Positions 25,458 to 34,097 of a stretch of DNA of 64,000 nt are shown piece after piece. This stretch comes from Dialister pneumosintes. Its GTDB lineage: Bacteria; Bacillota; Negativicutes; Veillonellales; Dialisteraceae. The notes under the pieces were generated by a model, which was not told the origin of the DNA, did no database searches, and saw nothing but the letters and a program-made list of their open reading frames with translations. Both the position numbers and the translations under genes were made by a program. Positions within the stretch are counted from its first letter, which is position 1, and the number at the start of each line of letters is the position of its first letter. The stretch covers positions 659,001 through 723,000 of the forward strand of contig NZ_CP017037.1 of assembly GCF_001717505.1 (NCBI RefSeq), given 5' to 3'.

Positions 25458-26345
25458 TTATTTCCATTCCGGATGTAATCGATCTGTCCATTTCCATCTA
25501 TTATGCAACCAAAACCATTCCCCCGGGTATTTCTTTATCCAATTTTCCAATCGTTGATTGATTTTATCGGTTACATTATGAATTGCTTCTTTCTTATCTA
25601 ATCCTTCATCAGGAATAATCGGATCTCCAATAATAATTTCATAATGCCCTGCTTCTGTTTCATGAATTAAAGCAGTCATTACCGGTAAATTACATAAAAT
25701 AGAGAAATGAGCAGGACCGGAAGGTGTAAGTGTCATTTGTTTAAAAAACATAGAACCTATTCCTGTATTTCCCGGATCTTGATCACAAAGAAGCCCTACA
25801 AAATATCCTTGCTTAAGTCTCCTTAACATGTCTCGAACTCCTGTTTTATATTCGACAGTTTGTCCTACCATAGATCTATATTCAGTTAAAAACTGGTCAA
25901 ACTCTTTATTTACTTGCTGCATTGCAACAGAAAGAATAGGATAACCATACAAAGCCAGAGCCGCACCTTCTATTTCCCAATTTCCACAATGTGTTGCTGC
26001 AAGAATGCAACCTTTCCCTTCTTCGATAAGTTTATCCAACTTTTCTTTGCCCGTAATAGTCACCTTGTCTTTTATATTTTCTTTCGTTAAAAGGGGAAAT
26101 CTACACATAGATACAGCCAATTCGCCAAATCGAACAGAAGATATTTTTGCAATTTGCTCCGCTTCTTTTTCATCAGTAGTAATACCTGCTCGTAGTATAT
26201 TTTGTACTGCTAACTTTTTTCTTCTTTTCGGTACTAACAACCAAAAAAACTCTCCTAGTTTATCTCCTAATTTTTTTGATTGGTTCTCAGAAAGTTTACA
26301 GCAAAACCAGCTTAAACTTTTTAATAAAAAATAATTACCTTTCAT
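25458..26345 (-). CDS. Lipid A biosynthesis lauroyl/myristoyl acyltransferase (LpxL/HtrB family)
   Basis: 295 residues. An N-terminal hydrophobic segment is followed by the LPLAT fold; the catalytic H-x4-E motif is visible in AATHCGNWEIEGAALALYG and a second block is GLLCDQDPGNTG. The protein adds a secondary acyl chain to Kdo2-lipid IVA at the inner membrane, completing lipid A, so the organism very likely makes LPS. The end KYPGEWFWLHNRWK is typical of HtrB/LpxL. It lies just downstream of the terminator after lpxD, so it follows the envelope cluster but is probably a separate unit. LpxL versus LpxM activity cannot be decided. Confidence 0.92.
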   Translation of the reverse strand: MKGNYFLLKSLSWFCCKLSENQSKKLGDKLGEFFWLLVPKRRKKLAVQNILRAGITTDEKEAEQIAKISSVRFGELAVSMCRFPLLTKENIKDKVTITGKEKLDKLIEEGKGCILAATHCGNWEIEGAALALYGYPILSVAMQQVNKEFDQFLTEYRSMVGQTVEYKTGVRDMLRRLKQGYFVGLLCDQDPGNTGIGSMFFKQMTLTPSGPAHFSILCNLPVMTALIHETEAGHYEIIIGDPIIPDEGLDKKEAIHNVTDKINQRLENWIKKYPGEWFWLHNRWKWTDRLHPEWK

Positions 26346-26363
26346 ATAGACCTCATACTTATA

Positions 26364-26391
26364 ACAAAAAAAGATGCAAACTGCACCTTTT
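26364..26391 (-). terminator. Terminator closing the envelope block after lpxD
   Basis: On the minus strand AGGTGCA-GTT-TGCATCT is followed by seven T. It lies between lpxD and lpxL. Confidence 0.82.
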
Positions 26392-26403
26392 TCAGTATAA
26401 AAA

Positions 26404-27429
26404 TCACTTATTGCCGATTAGTTGTTCAACTGCCTTTTGAAGTTGCCTTAATTGTTTTCTCATTTCCGAAAGACGAGAAGTTAAAACCTGAGTGCGCCCC
26501 CATTCACTACGTGGTATAGCAGGAAATCCAACATACTCGCCCGGCTTATCTATTTTCCCAATCACCCCTGTTTTCCCGCCAAGTGTTACTCTATCAGTAA
26601 TTGTTGTATGCCCGGTTACTCCTGCTTGACCTGCTAAAACACAATTGTTTCCTACAGTAGTGCTTCCTGCCACCCCAACTTGTGCACACAAAAAACAATC
26701 TTCTCCCATTTTTACATTATGCCCAAGATGAACTAAATTATCAATCTTTGTTCCTCTCCCAACAATAGTACTATCCATAGTACTATTGTCTATTGTACTG
26801 CATGCTCCAACTTCTACATCATCATATAAAACAACATTTCCAATTTGTCGAATATGTGTATGATGCCCTTTTTCATCAGTAGCAAATCCAAAACCTTGCC
26901 CACCAATAACAGCATGAGCACGAAGGGTAACATTGTCTCCAATAATTGTATTTTCATGAATAACCACACCGGGATTAATTTCACAATTTTTACCTATTTG
27001 TACATTTTTCCCCACATATACATAAGGATATAAAACCGTTCCCTCTTTAATATGTACATATTCATCAATAACACAATAAGGCATAACCGTTACCGTTTCA
27101 TCTATTACTGCTGATTTTTTTACAATAGCTGTATCATGTATACCCGGTAAAAATTGAGGTGCCGGATGATATAATTCCACCAATTGACTGAAAGCATATT
27201 TTGCATCATCACACAAAATAATATTTTTAGTAAAATTTTGTGGCAATTCATCAACTAAAATAACGCCTGCATTGCACTCCTCTATGTACTCCAGATAAAT
27301 TCCTTGCGCAAAAGTAACATGTGAATTTCCCGCAGCTCTACTTCCTTTTACATCTGAAATTATATGTGTAGGGTCTCCATATAATTGTCCACCAACTATT
27401 TCTGCTAATTCAGCCGTTGTTTTATTCAT
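26404..27429 (-). CDS. lpxD: UDP-3-O-acylglucosamine N-acyltransferase
   Basis: 341 residues, the standard LpxD size. The N-terminal uridine-binding domain (residues ~1-100) is followed by a left-handed parallel beta-helix of hexapeptide repeats (~105-300), with the catalytic His in NLVHLGHNVKMGEDC, and a C-terminal helix. It adds the N-linked acyl chain to the lipid A precursor in the cytoplasm. The ATG at 27429 is chosen (GGAGA upstream), one codon after an in-frame GTG. It is last in the BamA/OmpH block, the same bamA-ompH-lpxD order found in Proteobacteria. A perfect 26-base palindrome lies within the coding sequence (26763-26788). Confidence 0.96.
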   Translation of the reverse strand: MNKTTAELAEIVGGQLYGDPTHIISDVKGSRAAGNSHVTFAQGIYLEYIEECNAGVILVDELPQNFTKNIILCDDAKYAFSQLVELYHPAPQFLPGIHDTAIVKKSAVIDETVTVMPYCVIDEYVHIKEGTVLYPYVYVGKNVQIGKNCEINPGVVIHENTIIGDNVTLRAHAVIGGQGFGFATDEKGHHTHIRQIGNVVLYDDVEVGACSTIDNSTMDSTIVGRGTKIDNLVHLGHNVKMGEDCFLCAQVGVAGSTTVGNNCVLAGQAGVTGHTTITDRVTLGGKTGVIGKIDKPGEYVGFPAIPRSEWGRTQVLTSRLSEMRKQLRQLQKAVEQLIGNK

Positions 27430-27467
27430 CACGTATCTCCATTACATATTAGGCAAGTTTTTATAAT

Positions 27468-27890
27468 TTAATCTAAACCGGTAAGTACTTCATCCGTAAT
27501 ATCGGTAGCTCCATCAGGTACCATTCCACTACGCATAATAATTGTATATCCTTTATCTTTTGCAATCTTTTGACATTGTGCTTCAATAAGAGATTGCAAT
27601 TGCTTTTGTTTACTTTGAATAAAAATCGCTTGTTCTTGCTGTGCTTCTACATATTTTTGTTGCAACTCTTCATCAGAAATATCTTGTTGTTGTACAGCAG
27701 AAAGGTGTTCTCCAATTTCTTTATTCTTCGCTTCTATTTCCTTCTCAATAGTTTGTACTTTAGCAGATTTCATCTCAATTTTTTGATAATCAACCACCGC
27801 TACTTTCTCTTGATTGCCACATCCGGACAATATGGTTGTTCCCATAATCAATCCTATACATGCCAATTTTTTCCACATTGGCTGTCCCAT
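27468..27890 (-). CDS. OmpH/Skp-like lipoprotein
   Basis: 140 residues from the ATG at 27890, with GGAGGG upstream. It begins with a lipoprotein signal (MGQPMWKKLACIGLIM...ILSGC, Cys near residue 24). The mature part is a coiled coil rich in Glu, Lys and Gln with the OmpH-type opening VAVVDYQKIE and the closing beta strands KDKGYTIIMRSG, DGATDITDEVL. This is the Skp fold: two beta-strand ends around long helical tentacles. Its lipid anchor would hold it at a membrane surface. It is one of three OmpH-like genes in a row. Confidence 0.85.
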   Translation of the reverse strand: MGQPMWKKLACIGLIMGTTILSGCGNQEKVAVVDYQKIEMKSAKVQTIEKEIEAKNKEIGEHLSAVQQQDISDEELQQKYVEAQQEQAIFIQSKQKQLQSLIEAQCQKIAKDKGYTIIMRSGMVPDGATDITDEVLTGLD

Positions 27891-27905
27891 GTTACATCCC
27901 TCCAT

Positions 27906-28841
27906 TTATTCATCACGCAATACAGCATCTACCAAGTCTCCGGTAACATCTATAGCATTTATATTTACTTCGTGTTTAGCAAATATCATTTTTAAATTTT
28001 TAGCCTGTGCAATAGAGACCGCATTCCTTTGTATATCATCCATAATTTGTTTTTTTAATACAGCCATTTGATTTTGCTTATCACTGATACGCTGCTTCCA
28101 TTGTAAGTCCCATGAATCAAATTCAGGTAGTTGATTTATTAAGGCAGCGTGATTCATTCTTTCAAGAGGCTGTTCTTGCATAATCATTTCTCCTACTGTT
28201 TTTGCATAGGATTCCAGTTCTTTAGATGCCTCCGATTTAGCACTTTCCATTCTTTCCACTTCAGCAGATGTCCAACCAACCATAGAACCGACTTCTATAT
28301 GTCTCTTATCCAATAAAGCAGCTATTTTTTGTGTCTTTTCTTGTTTATCTACATCAAAAAGTTCCAATGTAGATAATTGTAGTTGCAAATTAGTAAGTTG
28401 ATTACTATCTTCAGCAGACAATTTACTTACTATTGCATCTCCTGTTTGTAAAGAATGCTTTTGAGATATTTCTTCATATAGCTGTCTCAGACCTTGATTC
28501 AGTTCTTCTTCTTTGATTTTTACTTTAGCGATATATTCTTCTTGTTTCGCTTTAGCAACCAATTGCCCTTGTATCGCATGAGTAATTTTCTCTTGATTAG
28601 ATGCAATAGAGATAAAATGTTTCTGTTCCGCTTGATAAGTATTCAAAAGATTGTCATATTCTGTCTCTAGTTTAAAATATTCGCTATACTTGGGATGTGC
28701 TTTTACTACCGTTTCTAAGTCAATAACACCATATATAGAGCTTACACTTTCTATTTTTTTGTGTTCATAAAAAGAAAACATCGTCCCTATAGCAATACAT
28801 AAAACAATTAATACTATACCTATTTTAATCGGAGATTTCAT
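27906..28841 (-). CDS. Membrane-anchored OmpH/Skp-like coiled-coil protein
   Basis: 311 residues. An uncleaved-looking N-terminal membrane anchor (IKIGIVLIVLCIAIGTMFSF, residues ~5-24) precedes YGVIDLETVVKAHPKYSEYF, the opening strand of OmpH-like proteins, then about 200 residues of helical, coiled-coil character and a closing strand AKNLKMIFAKHEVNINAIDV plus TGDLVDAVL. The length is roughly twice that of Skp, so the middle may hold a duplicated or extended tentacle. Like Skp it may hold unfolded outer-membrane proteins, here tethered to the inner membrane. It stands between two other OmpH-like genes. Confidence 0.82.
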   Translation of the reverse strand: MKSPIKIGIVLIVLCIAIGTMFSFYEHKKIESVSSIYGVIDLETVVKAHPKYSEYFKLETEYDNLLNTYQAEQKHFISIASNQEKITHAIQGQLVAKAKQEEYIAKVKIKEEELNQGLRQLYEEISQKHSLQTGDAIVSKLSAEDSNQLTNLQLQLSTLELFDVDKQEKTQKIAALLDKRHIEVGSMVGWTSAEVERMESAKSEASKELESYAKTVGEMIMQEQPLERMNHAALINQLPEFDSWDLQWKQRISDKQNQMAVLKKQIMDDIQRNAVSIAQAKNLKMIFAKHEVNINAIDVTGDLVDAVLRDE

Positions 28842-28849
28842 AAATTACC

Positions 28850-29362
28850 TTACTTCTTTTCTGAATCTGTACCTGCTGATTTATTTGCTTGTTGTGCCAT
28901 AGCATCAGACACTTCTTTAGTAATATCTGTACCTCCATAAATAACAGCACTCTTTTCTACTACAAGAGAGAGTCCTTTTTTAGAAGCAACAGACTTTACT
29001 ACACCTTCAATACGATCTTTCATATCTTTTTCAATAGCAACTCGTTTTTCATTAAATTCTTGACTCATATCAGCATAAAGCTTCTCTTTCTCTTCATCAC
29101 TTAAACCTTCTGCTTTAGTATCAAAATCTTTCTTTGTCTGATTTGCTGTTTCTTGCAGTTTCTTCTGGTATTCCATTGCTACCATTTGATTGTTTTTTAA
29201 TACTTCTTGTTGATCTACTACACCAATATCTGAAGTAGGAGAAGCGTTAGCAACATCCCCCATAGACACCAATGCCATACCGGCAATCGATGCAATAAAT
29301 ACACCTGCTAATGCAAGTGAAAAAATTTTAACATTCTTTTTACTTCCTAATGATGACATCAT
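28850..29362 (-). CDS. OmpH/Skp family periplasmic chaperone
   Basis: 170 residues from the ATG at 29362, chosen because GAGGAGAG precedes it and the signal region begins there. An N-terminal hydrophobic segment (KIFSLALAGVFIASIAGMAL) is followed by the OmpH core: IGVVDQQEVLKNNQMV, a long coiled coil (QKKLQETANQTKKDFDTKAE) and the closing SKKGLSLVVEKSAVIYGGTDI, the best-preserved OmpH signature of the three paralogues. It should hold outer-membrane proteins in the periplasm for the BAM complex; adjacent bamA supports this. Confidence 0.92.
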   Translation of the reverse strand: MMSSLGSKKNVKIFSLALAGVFIASIAGMALVSMGDVANASPTSDIGVVDQQEVLKNNQMVAMEYQKKLQETANQTKKDFDTKAEGLSDEEKEKLYADMSQEFNEKRVAIEKDMKDRIEGVVKSVASKKGLSLVVEKSAVIYGGTDITKEVSDAMAQQANKSAGTDSEKK

Positions 29363-29378
29363 ATTATTTTCTCTCCTC

Positions 29379-30689
29379 TTATAAATTAACAATAAGTCGA
29401 AGCCAATTTCCTTCTTCGTTATTATAAATGTATTCAATAGTCATATAATTATGCAACTTATATAAAACTCCTATTTCATCAATAGAATCTGTAAAATTTC
29501 TATCATATTGAAAAGCCCATGATGTACCGAAATCTTTATGCACTAAATAGTGTATTTCATTATTTGAGAAATTATATTTCATTCCCATATAAAATGCTTT
29601 TCCGAAATAATGTTGCCATCCACCAAATACATTAAAGGTTACTGGACTTGGATAAAAACGAACTTCACCAAATACTACATCATTTGTACCAACATAATGT
29701 CCTAAAAACCCATTAATAGCAGTATTTTTCTTTCCCTCATGACCTATATCCAACCAAGCTTCACCTTGAATAATCCAATGATCAGTAAGTGCATCTACCA
29801 AAAGTTCCGTTTCAATCCCCGGGTGAAGTAATGTTTCAATATCTAAATCATATTGTTTTACAAAAGAATCTTGTTCCAACATATTTTTCATATACATTGA
29901 AATCTCTTCTCTATGTCTAACAACAAAGTCTACAGGTAGTCCCTCCAAATCCCACATTGTTTGTTCCGTTTTACTTGTTGCTCTATACATAAAAAGCCTT
30001 GGTATTGTGGTCTTTCTAAAAGTAAGTTTTCCGGTTCTAATAATTTCACCTCTTGGTACAAGTGAAATATGAACTGTAGTCTCTTCCCCTGAATCTACTT
30101 TAAAATGAGCATCAAATTCCGGTAATGCCTGATTAACTATTTGTTGTCCTGCAGTTTGAGAAACACTTTCTGCCCATCCAAGAGAATCTACAGGAAGACC
30201 TATAAGTAAATTACTCATCTGATGAGATATATTTACTAAATCTTCCTGAATCAATTCTTGTGCCAATGGCATTATATTTCTATATTCAATAATCGTATTT
30301 ACTTTCTTTATAGTTTGTCCTACCGGAGAAAGTTTAATATGCATTACCGTTGTGGTTCCATATTCCATTTCTAAACCGGAAACAATATAGCCGGCAACTA
30401 CTCTATTAACAATATCCGACAAGACTACATTATATTGAGATTGATTTAGTAGGAAAAGATCTTTTTCTTTTCCTACTAAAATACGATTGCCAATTGCGAT
30501 TATACTTGCCTCAACACGTTGTTTTACAGAAGCCGGCATCTCTTCATCTGTTGAAACCAAATCAACTGTTACTTCCTGTATAGGGGATGCCTCCACATTT
30601 ACATTTGGGAATAATAATACTCCTCCTAACATACCTGCACATAAAGCTATTTTTAATTTCTTTTGTGTAGAAGGAAACACAGTTATCAC
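29379..30689 (-). CDS. Uncharacterised exported protein, probably an outer-membrane barrel
   Basis: 436 residues. A signal peptide (KLKIALCAGMLGGVLLFPNVNVEA) is followed by a ~200-residue alpha/beta part with two related blocks (ILVGKEKDLFLLNQSQY..., and SPVGQTIKKVNTII / VPRGEIIRTGKLTF), and a C-terminal third of alternating aromatic strands (FGEVRFYPSPVTFNVFGGW, FYMGMKYNFSNNEIHYLVH, WAFQYDRNF, MTIEYIYNNEEGNWLRLIVNL). The latter pattern fits a small transmembrane beta-barrel. I do not recognise a named family. It lies between bamA and the OmpH genes, so a role in outer-membrane biogenesis is probable by context only. Confidence 0.78.
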   Translation of the reverse strand: MITVFPSTQKKLKIALCAGMLGGVLLFPNVNVEASPIQEVTVDLVSTDEEMPASVKQRVEASIIAIGNRILVGKEKDLFLLNQSQYNVVLSDIVNRVVAGYIVSGLEMEYGTTTVMHIKLSPVGQTIKKVNTIIEYRNIMPLAQELIQEDLVNISHQMSNLLIGLPVDSLGWAESVSQTAGQQIVNQALPEFDAHFKVDSGEETTVHISLVPRGEIIRTGKLTFRKTTIPRLFMYRATSKTEQTMWDLEGLPVDFVVRHREEISMYMKNMLEQDSFVKQYDLDIETLLHPGIETELLVDALTDHWIIQGEAWLDIGHEGKKNTAINGFLGHYVGTNDVVFGEVRFYPSPVTFNVFGGWQHYFGKAFYMGMKYNFSNNEIHYLVHKDFGTSWAFQYDRNFTDSIDEIGVLYKLHNYMTIEYIYNNEEGNWLRLIVNL

Positions 30690-30697
30690 TCTCCCAT

Positions 30698-32722
30698 TTA
30701 GAACTGTGCACCAAAGCTAAAATGGAACTTATTGCGGTCTCCATGACCATAATCAAGTCTAACCGGACCGATTGGCGTTTGCAAACGGAGACCTACACCA
30801 ACAGATGCATGAATGGAGTTATCATCCTTATACCAAGGCATCTTGCCTTCCTGAATATCCCATGCACTACCTACATCTGTAAATAATACAGCTTCCACTT
30901 TTTTACTTACAGGCACACGATATTCTAATGTAGCTTCATACATTTTACGTCCTTTGAACTGGTCATCTTCATATCCACGAAGTGAATCTGAACCACCTAA
31001 ATCAAATAAATTATTATAGGAAATGTTACCATTCACATATCCTGCCATTACACGTAATGCTAATACATGTCCATTACTTAATGCCCTATAAAAACGACCT
31101 TCTGCAGTAAATTTATAATAATCATAATTACCACCGAGACCATGTCCTCCAACTTCTGCAGAGAAGGATAGTCTACGCCCTTTGGTTGCATTGTAGTAAT
31201 TATCTCGATTATCAAAAACATGCGTATAGGTAAAACTATTGGTACGCCCAAAGTTTTCCATAATCTTTTTATACCAATCAGATTGTGTATAATCGGCAAT
31301 ATTATTATCTTTTAAATATTTCAACATAACGGATCCGGGTTTAAATCCATTTCTGTTATCATAAGATTCTCTAACGGTTTGGAAATCAAAACGATGTGTA
31401 CGATATTCCCCGCTAACATGTCCCCAACTAATGTTGAAACCTTTCTTTCTCTTATCGTATTCAGCAATAGTATGTCCGTCAGAATCATAATCATCATAAC
31501 TATAACGACGATCAAAGACAGATACACCTAAAGAATCTCCATTATCATTTATATATGGATGCGTATAAGAGAGTTCATAATTTTTCCCTTTAGAAGAACC
31601 ACCAAATTCCCAATGGAGATTTACTTTATCACCTGTTCCACGGAAATTATTTTCACCAAGTTCCAAGATTCCCACCATTCCATCAGAATGAGAGTATCCT
31701 GCCCCAACAGTTACAACACCTGTTTTCTGTTCTATTACATCAATTTCTACTATTACATTGTGATCATTAACATCACTTGGAAGCAATCGCATATTAACAT
31801 CTTCAAAGAAGCCTAAGTTATAAAGGCGTTCTATACTTCGACTTGCTAAATATTTGTTAAACGGTTTTCCTTTCTTCAGTCTAAGTTCCCTAAGGATTAC
31901 CTTATCCTTGGTCTTTTCATTACCAATAAGTTGGATATCTTCAACATTACCTTCCGCAATTTTAACTCTAAGCGTTCCATCTTCTGTAACTGTAATATCA
32001 TTAATAGAAACTAAAATATATCCTTGCTGTAAATAAAGATTTTCAATTTCTTTTACATGTTGAGATACTAATGCAAAATTTAAAACACTATCTGACGGAA
32101 TTTGCATAATAGATTCTAACTCTGCATTAGAAAAAACTGTATTACCTTCAAAATCCACCTTATGAATAATTGGATTAGATACCATAACAAAAGTCAAGTC
32201 CATTCCTTCAGGAACTGCTTTAAACATAGGAGAAATCTGTGAGAAAACTCCTGTGCCACCTAATGCAGCTATATCCTTATGAATAGATTCCATCGATATA
32301 GAATCTCCAATCTTTTCTGTCACTAAAGGTAATAATTGTGCTTTTACCTCTTCAGGCACCCCTGAAAAATCAATGGAAGTCAATTTTTGTCCGACAGCTT
32401 TGGCAATCTCTTCGTTATCGGAAGGTGCTAGATACATAGAAGCATCACCTACGGAAGATGAATTTGTCATACCTTGAATGCTTCTATCCATTATGCCGGA
32501 ATTAGTTTCTTCAGTAAAAGATTCCATCGACATGTCTATACTTTCAGGAACTGTAACAGAAACCGGTTCTGTTTCTGTTAACATACTTTCCATTTCTCCA
32601 CGGTTAACATTAAACATTTGGCTTTCTGTTACATGAGAACCATTAGCTGCATAAACATTAAATCCAGTAAGCGACATTACGATAGCAGACGCTAATAATG
32701 TTTTCTTATACTGTATAGTCAT
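30698..32722 (-). CDS. bamA: Outer-membrane protein assembly factor BamA
   Basis: 674 residues from the ATG at 32722, which has AGGAGG upstream and a signal peptide (KKTLLASAIVMSLTGFNVYA). A Ser/Glu-rich linker is followed by POTRA domains (HKVDFEGNTVFSNAELESIM; VEDIQLIGNEKTKDKVILREL; GVVTVGAGYSH begins the barrel). The C-terminal 16-strand barrel contains the SLRGYEDDQFKGRKM segment (the VRGF/Y motif of loop 6) and ends in Phe (FHFSFGAQF). It inserts outer-membrane proteins. It has fewer POTRA repeats than the five of E. coli (I see three). It is followed by barrel-like, OmpH and lpxD genes. Confidence 0.96.
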   Translation of the reverse strand: MTIQYKKTLLASAIVMSLTGFNVYAANGSHVTESQMFNVNRGEMESMLTETEPVSVTVPESIDMSMESFTEETNSGIMDRSIQGMTNSSSVGDASMYLAPSDNEEIAKAVGQKLTSIDFSGVPEEVKAQLLPLVTEKIGDSISMESIHKDIAALGGTGVFSQISPMFKAVPEGMDLTFVMVSNPIIHKVDFEGNTVFSNAELESIMQIPSDSVLNFALVSQHVKEIENLYLQQGYILVSINDITVTEDGTLRVKIAEGNVEDIQLIGNEKTKDKVILRELRLKKGKPFNKYLASRSIERLYNLGFFEDVNMRLLPSDVNDHNVIVEIDVIEQKTGVVTVGAGYSHSDGMVGILELGENNFRGTGDKVNLHWEFGGSSKGKNYELSYTHPYINDNGDSLGVSVFDRRYSYDDYDSDGHTIAEYDKRKKGFNISWGHVSGEYRTHRFDFQTVRESYDNRNGFKPGSVMLKYLKDNNIADYTQSDWYKKIMENFGRTNSFTYTHVFDNRDNYYNATKGRRLSFSAEVGGHGLGGNYDYYKFTAEGRFYRALSNGHVLALRVMAGYVNGNISYNNLFDLGGSDSLRGYEDDQFKGRKMYEATLEYRVPVSKKVEAVLFTDVGSAWDIQEGKMPWYKDDNSIHASVGVGLRLQTPIGPVRLDYGHGDRNKFHFSFGAQF

Positions 32723-32771
32723 TGATTGAAATCCTCCTAAAAATAAAACTTTATTTATACTTAATATATAA

Positions 32772-33341
32772 TTACTGACCGCGCAATGCACGTCCAGCTT
32801 CACCAACAACGCTTTGTATTTCCCTTGCACTCATTATAGAGTTTGATTCTATCATATGTTCGGATGCTATTGACATATGATTTTCTATGCTTTCTTCATA
32901 ACCTTGACTATTTATTGCTATTTCAGATGCTTCTACCGAATTAAGTTCTGACTTTGGTAATTGAGTATCTGCGTAATCTATATTTTCTTGTTTCACTATA
33001 TCTGAAGATGTAGTGATACTAATTCCTTTAGCAGTATCAACTAAAAATTGAGACTCTACTTCAGAATTATCCTTTCGAATATTATCTGAAGTTACATTTA
33101 TACCCTTGTGAAAAAAAGAGCCACCTATAAATATAGTTATTGCTATTATAAAGGTTCCTGTTCGAATACACCATTTTTTAGTATTTGCCCATTTATGAAC
33201 CTCATCTAGCCGTTGTATTTCTGCTCGAGCCATAATTAAATTAAGCTCTCCTGATAAATTTTTTTGGCTGGAAAATGATTTTTCTGCTTTTTCTAGCCAC
33301 TTACGAATAGCTCTCACCCGACTTATTTTATCTCCAGGCAT
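32772..33341 (-). CDS. Single-pass membrane protein, possible anti-sigma factor
   Basis: 189 residues with three parts: a basic N-terminal cytoplasmic region (residues 1-59, KISRVRAIRKWLEKAEKS), one hydrophobic helix (~60-78, TGTFIIAITIFIGGSFF) and an acidic, Ser-rich extracytoplasmic tail of ~110 residues. No family is recognised and no zinc motif is visible in the N-terminus. It lies directly downstream of an alternative sigma factor gene, and its N-in/C-out topology is that of transmembrane anti-sigma factors; this role is inference. It precedes bamA by 49 bases. Confidence 0.75.
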   Translation of the reverse strand: MPGDKISRVRAIRKWLEKAEKSFSSQKNLSGELNLIMARAEIQRLDEVHKWANTKKWCIRTGTFIIAITIFIGGSFFHKGINVTSDNIRKDNSEVESQFLVDTAKGISITTSSDIVKQENIDYADTQLPKSELNSVEASEIAINSQGYEESIENHMSIASEHMIESNSIMSAREIQSVVGEAGRALRGQ

Positions 33342-33449
33342 AGGAATTCCTCCTTTTTAAAATAATCGGATATCTATTATATAAAGTAAACCATCAAACA
33401 TTGATGAAATCTTGATTTATCTATCATTTTCTTCATTTATCTTCTATAT

Positions 33450-34088
33450 TCACTTATTTTCAAGCCACTTCCTCTCGTGCATAAGCTTGGAAAGTATCCC
33501 TCTTAAACGCCGAATCCCTTTCTTTTCAAGCTGATATACATAAGTTGCGCTTACATCCATTATATTTGCAGTTTCCAACGCAGATTTTTCCTGGTAATAC
33601 ACATTTTGTATTACATCTTTTTCTCTTTTAGGTAATCTTTCAAATGCTTGCTCAATAGCTTTATTAAGTTCTCTTCTATCAGCACATTCAAAAGCTACAT
33701 CAGGAACCATTTTATTAAAAAGCGGATTCTGTATTTGTTCATCTTGTTGATCAAAAAGAAGTTCTTTCTGTGCAATTCTAAGAAAATCAATCATTCTACC
33801 ACGCACTCTATGCAGTGCATATAAAGAGAATGCCACACCTGAAGTATGATTATATCGTTCAGCTGCTTCCATAAGCCCTACTACACCTTCTTGAATTAAA
33901 TCAAGAATTAAAGTCTCTTGTAGTTGATACTTTAGTGCCTCTTTAAACACTAAGAGTTGATAATGCTCAATTAACTCTTGTCTCGCTTCTATTTGTCCCT
34001 CTATTTTAAATTTATGCCACAATAAAGATTCTTCTTGTTGTGTAAGTTTATTAAGCCCTTTTAGAGACTGTATATACTCCGCAAGCAT
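33450..34088 (-). CDS. Alternative sigma factor of the sigma-70 family (group 3-like)
   Basis: 212 residues. Region 2 is clear: LVFKEALKYQLQETLILDLI, EGVVGLMEAAERYNHTSGVA and FSLYALHRVRGRMIDFLR. Region 4 is clear: FERLPKREKDVIQNVYYQEK followed by SALETANIMDVSATYVYQLE, a helix-turn-helix. Region 1 is absent and region 3 is short, so it resembles SigF/FliA-type regulators, not the primary sigma factor at 15 kb. No flagellar or spore genes are near. It lies between tamB and a membrane protein gene, in the middle of the outer-membrane cluster, so it probably controls envelope genes (inference). The start lies 9 bases from the tamB stop. Confidence 0.88.
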   Translation of the reverse strand: MLAEYIQSLKGLNKLTQQEESLLWHKFKIEGQIEARQELIEHYQLLVFKEALKYQLQETLILDLIQEGVVGLMEAAERYNHTSGVAFSLYALHRVRGRMIDFLRIAQKELLFDQQDEQIQNPLFNKMVPDVAFECADRRELNKAIEQAFERLPKREKDVIQNVYYQEKSALETANIMDVSATYVYQLEKKGIRRLRGILSKLMHERKWLENK

Positions 34089-34097
34089 ATGACTCTC

